From positions 62,001-126,000 of the forward strand of contig SSFR01000007.1 in NCBI GenBank assembly GCA_008015505.1: 64,000 nt of DNA. The letters run 5' to 3'. This stretch comes from Pedobacter sp. (GTDB taxonomy: Bacteria; Bacteroidota; Bacteroidia; Sphingobacteriales; Sphingobacteriaceae). Position 1 is the first letter of the stretch; every line of letters begins with the position of its first letter. The notes beneath the pieces are model-generated. The model was not told where the DNA came from and made no database searches. It saw only the letters and a program-made list of their open reading frames with translations. A program made the position numbers and the translations under genes. Below, one piece after another: positions 62,786 to 64,000 of the stretch.

Positions 62786-63274
62786 ATGCTAGGGAAAAAT
62801 TATCCATGTGAGTTTGAAACAGAGAAGGGTAGCAAGTATACTATCTCTGAAAATAATGTCATTCGTGAGAAGAAGGCTACTAATGAGTCATTTAATGATG
62901 AGAATAGGAACATTTTTTATGCCCCTGAGACGGCCTATAGGACACTCATGGATGGACGTCTAAAAAATCTTGCATTCAAAGTGTTGAGAATTCCTCTCAA
63001 TGCTGAGCAAGTGACTATTTGTTTGGCGAATAAAAAGCAAGTTGTTGTGGGAGTCAAACCAGAAGTTGGTTCGCACCCAGTTGATATGTTTCTTAACAAT
63101 GATGGTAGGTGTATGTTTAGTATCATAAATGTGACTCTAGATAATCGGCCAGTAGCAGGTCTTCATGCTGACAATCTCGAGGTGGACGACGATGGTAAAA
63201 TCATAAAATATATTTGTACAGGCAAAGGAGAGTTAAGACTGCACCGTTTTCATATTGGACATAAAATAGTGTAA
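62786..63274 (+). CDS. Unrecognised protein inserted between nuoF and nuoG
   Basis: A 162-residue soluble protein with no family known to me. The first part is charged (ETEKGSKYTISENNVIREKK), the middle and end are beta-rich with a final LRLHRFHIGHKIV. No Fe-S Cys pattern or transmembrane helix. It is 24 bases after nuoF and 84 bases before nuoG, so it is probably cotranscribed. It may be an inserted or lineage-specific accessory gene, e.g. in complex I assembly or regulation; that is speculation. Confidence 0.65.
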   Translation: MLGKNYPCEFETEKGSKYTISENNVIREKKATNESFNDENRNIFYAPETAYRTLMDGRLKNLAFKVLRIPLNAEQVTICLANKKQVVVGVKPEVGSHPVDMFLNNDGRCMFSIINVTLDNRPVAGLHADNLEVDDDGKIIKYICTGKGELRLHRFHIGHKIV

Positions 63275-63358
63275 TTTATTTAGGAGAAGAGATTTTTTTA
63301 GTGATTTGTGACGGATAGCGTAATAATTGTCCAAATCAGTCAGAATAGTTAAAGTACC

Positions 63359-64000
63359 ATGTCAGATCAAGTGAAATTAACCATAGACGGAATATCTGTT
63401 GAAGTAGATCCAGGAACGACTATCCTAAATGCTGCACGTCAGATTGGTGGAGACTTGGTGCCGCCTGCTATGTGTTATTATTCCAAGCTCGAGGGTAGTG
63501 GAGGTAAATGTCGTACGTGCTTAGTTAAGGTGAGTAAGGGATCCGAAAAAGATCCGCGGCCAATGCCCAAATTAGTGGCATCCTGTCGAACTACTGTGAT
63601 GGATGGTATGGAAGTACAAAACTTAACTTCACCCGAAGTGATCGAAGCGCGTAAGGGTGTGGTAGAGATGCTGTTGATTAATCATCCACTAGATTGTCCG
63701 ATTTGTGATCAGGCAGGGGAGTGTGATTTGCAGAATTTAGGTTATGCACATGGGGCTTCGGGTACACGATACGAATTTGAACGTAGAACATTTGATAAAA
63801 TAGATATTGGAGATAAAATACAGCTCCATATGACGCGCTGTATTTTGTGCTATCGTTGTGTGTTTACGGCTGATCAGATTACCAATAATCGGGTGCATGG
63901 TATTTTAGGTCGAGGAGATACTTCTGAAATATCCACCTATATCGAAAAGGCTATTACGAATGATTTTTCGGGAAATGTGATTGATGTTTGTCCAGTGGGT
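63359..64000 (+). CDS. nuoG: NADH-quinone oxidoreductase subunit G, N-terminal part (cut by window end)
   Basis: 214 codons from ATG 63359 to the window edge; the ORF track omits it because it runs off the end. MSDQVKLTIDGISVEVDPGT begins the ferredoxin-like domain; CYYSKLEGSGGKCRTCLVKV and ASCRTTV hold the [2Fe-2S] ligands; DCPICDQAGECDLQ and MTRCILCYRC the [4Fe-4S] ligands. The rest of the gene and the later nuo genes should lie downstream. Confidence 0.95.
   Translation, partial: MSDQVKLTIDGISVEVDPGTTILNAARQIGGDLVPPAMCYYSKLEGSGGKCRTCLVKVSKGSEKDPRPMPKLVASCRTTVMDGMEVQNLTSPEVIEARKGVVEMLLINHPLDCPICDQAGECDLQNLGYAHGASGTRYEFERRTFDKIDIGDKIQLHMTRCILCYRCVFTADQITNNRVHGILGRGDTSEISTYIEKAITNDFSGNVIDVCPVG

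Overview
The window looks like a chromosomal segment of a Bacteroidota bacterium, most likely of the Sphingobacteriales. Evidence: the paired exbB-exbD-exbD-tonB-pstS-TPR operon, COG3014/LpoB-like lipoproteins, DUF4286, an ATP-type pckA, a PorT-like barrel, S1/P1 nuclease, few Shine-Dalgarno sites, and a promoter upstream of rpsL that fits the Bacteroidota form (TTG-N19-TAnnTTTG). Order-level placement is inference. No tRNA, rRNA or CRISPR array was found.

Layout. 1-9.1 kb: prophage-like head module transcribed leftwards (ClpP-like protease, HK97-type major capsid, structural protein, a secreted nuclease, small and large terminase), with a deoxynucleotidase on the opposite strand and a membrane-bound LuxR-type regulator at its right edge. 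9.2-10.3 kb: a single household gene, mqnC (menaquinone by the futalosine route). 10.4-15.6 kb: a second mobile-type module (primase-helicase, small proteins, LuxR-like and XRE-like regulators) bracketed by two AT-rich sites that share one architecture: three 10-bp direct repeats, an AT-rich spacer, then inverted 9-bp-phased repeats. 15.9-18.5 kb: envelope proteins (secreted Tyr/Gly-rich protein, LpoB-like and COG3014 lipoproteins). 18.6-20.6 kb: an odd pair, a 532-aa protein with about fifteen 11-residue Ala/Gly/Asn repeats and a 68-aa double-glycine-leader peptide. 20.9-24.4 kb: the str operon (rpsL-rpsG-fusA-rpsJ). 24.6-46.3 kb: household genes (sucD, rfbC, hisS, clpS, metK, lipid kinase, SUI1, pckA, TonB energising operon, PstS, TPR proteins).

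46.6-58.0 kb: a nine-gene leftward operon that matches no system I recognise. It encodes a subtilisin-like protease with an intact triad, several large proteins of unknown family, an M15 peptidase with an acidic tail, and a 637-aa enzyme joining a T4-type lysozyme, a FlgJ-type glucosaminidase and an M15-like domain. None has an evident signal peptide. This is the best candidate for an undescribed system. 58.1-64 kb: the nuo operon (nuoA-F, an unrecognised 162-aa gene, and nuoG cut by the window end).

Intergenic DNA holds strong hairpins, a REP-like palindrome family, and a dispersed repeat of two copies whose central hairpin shows a compensatory base change.
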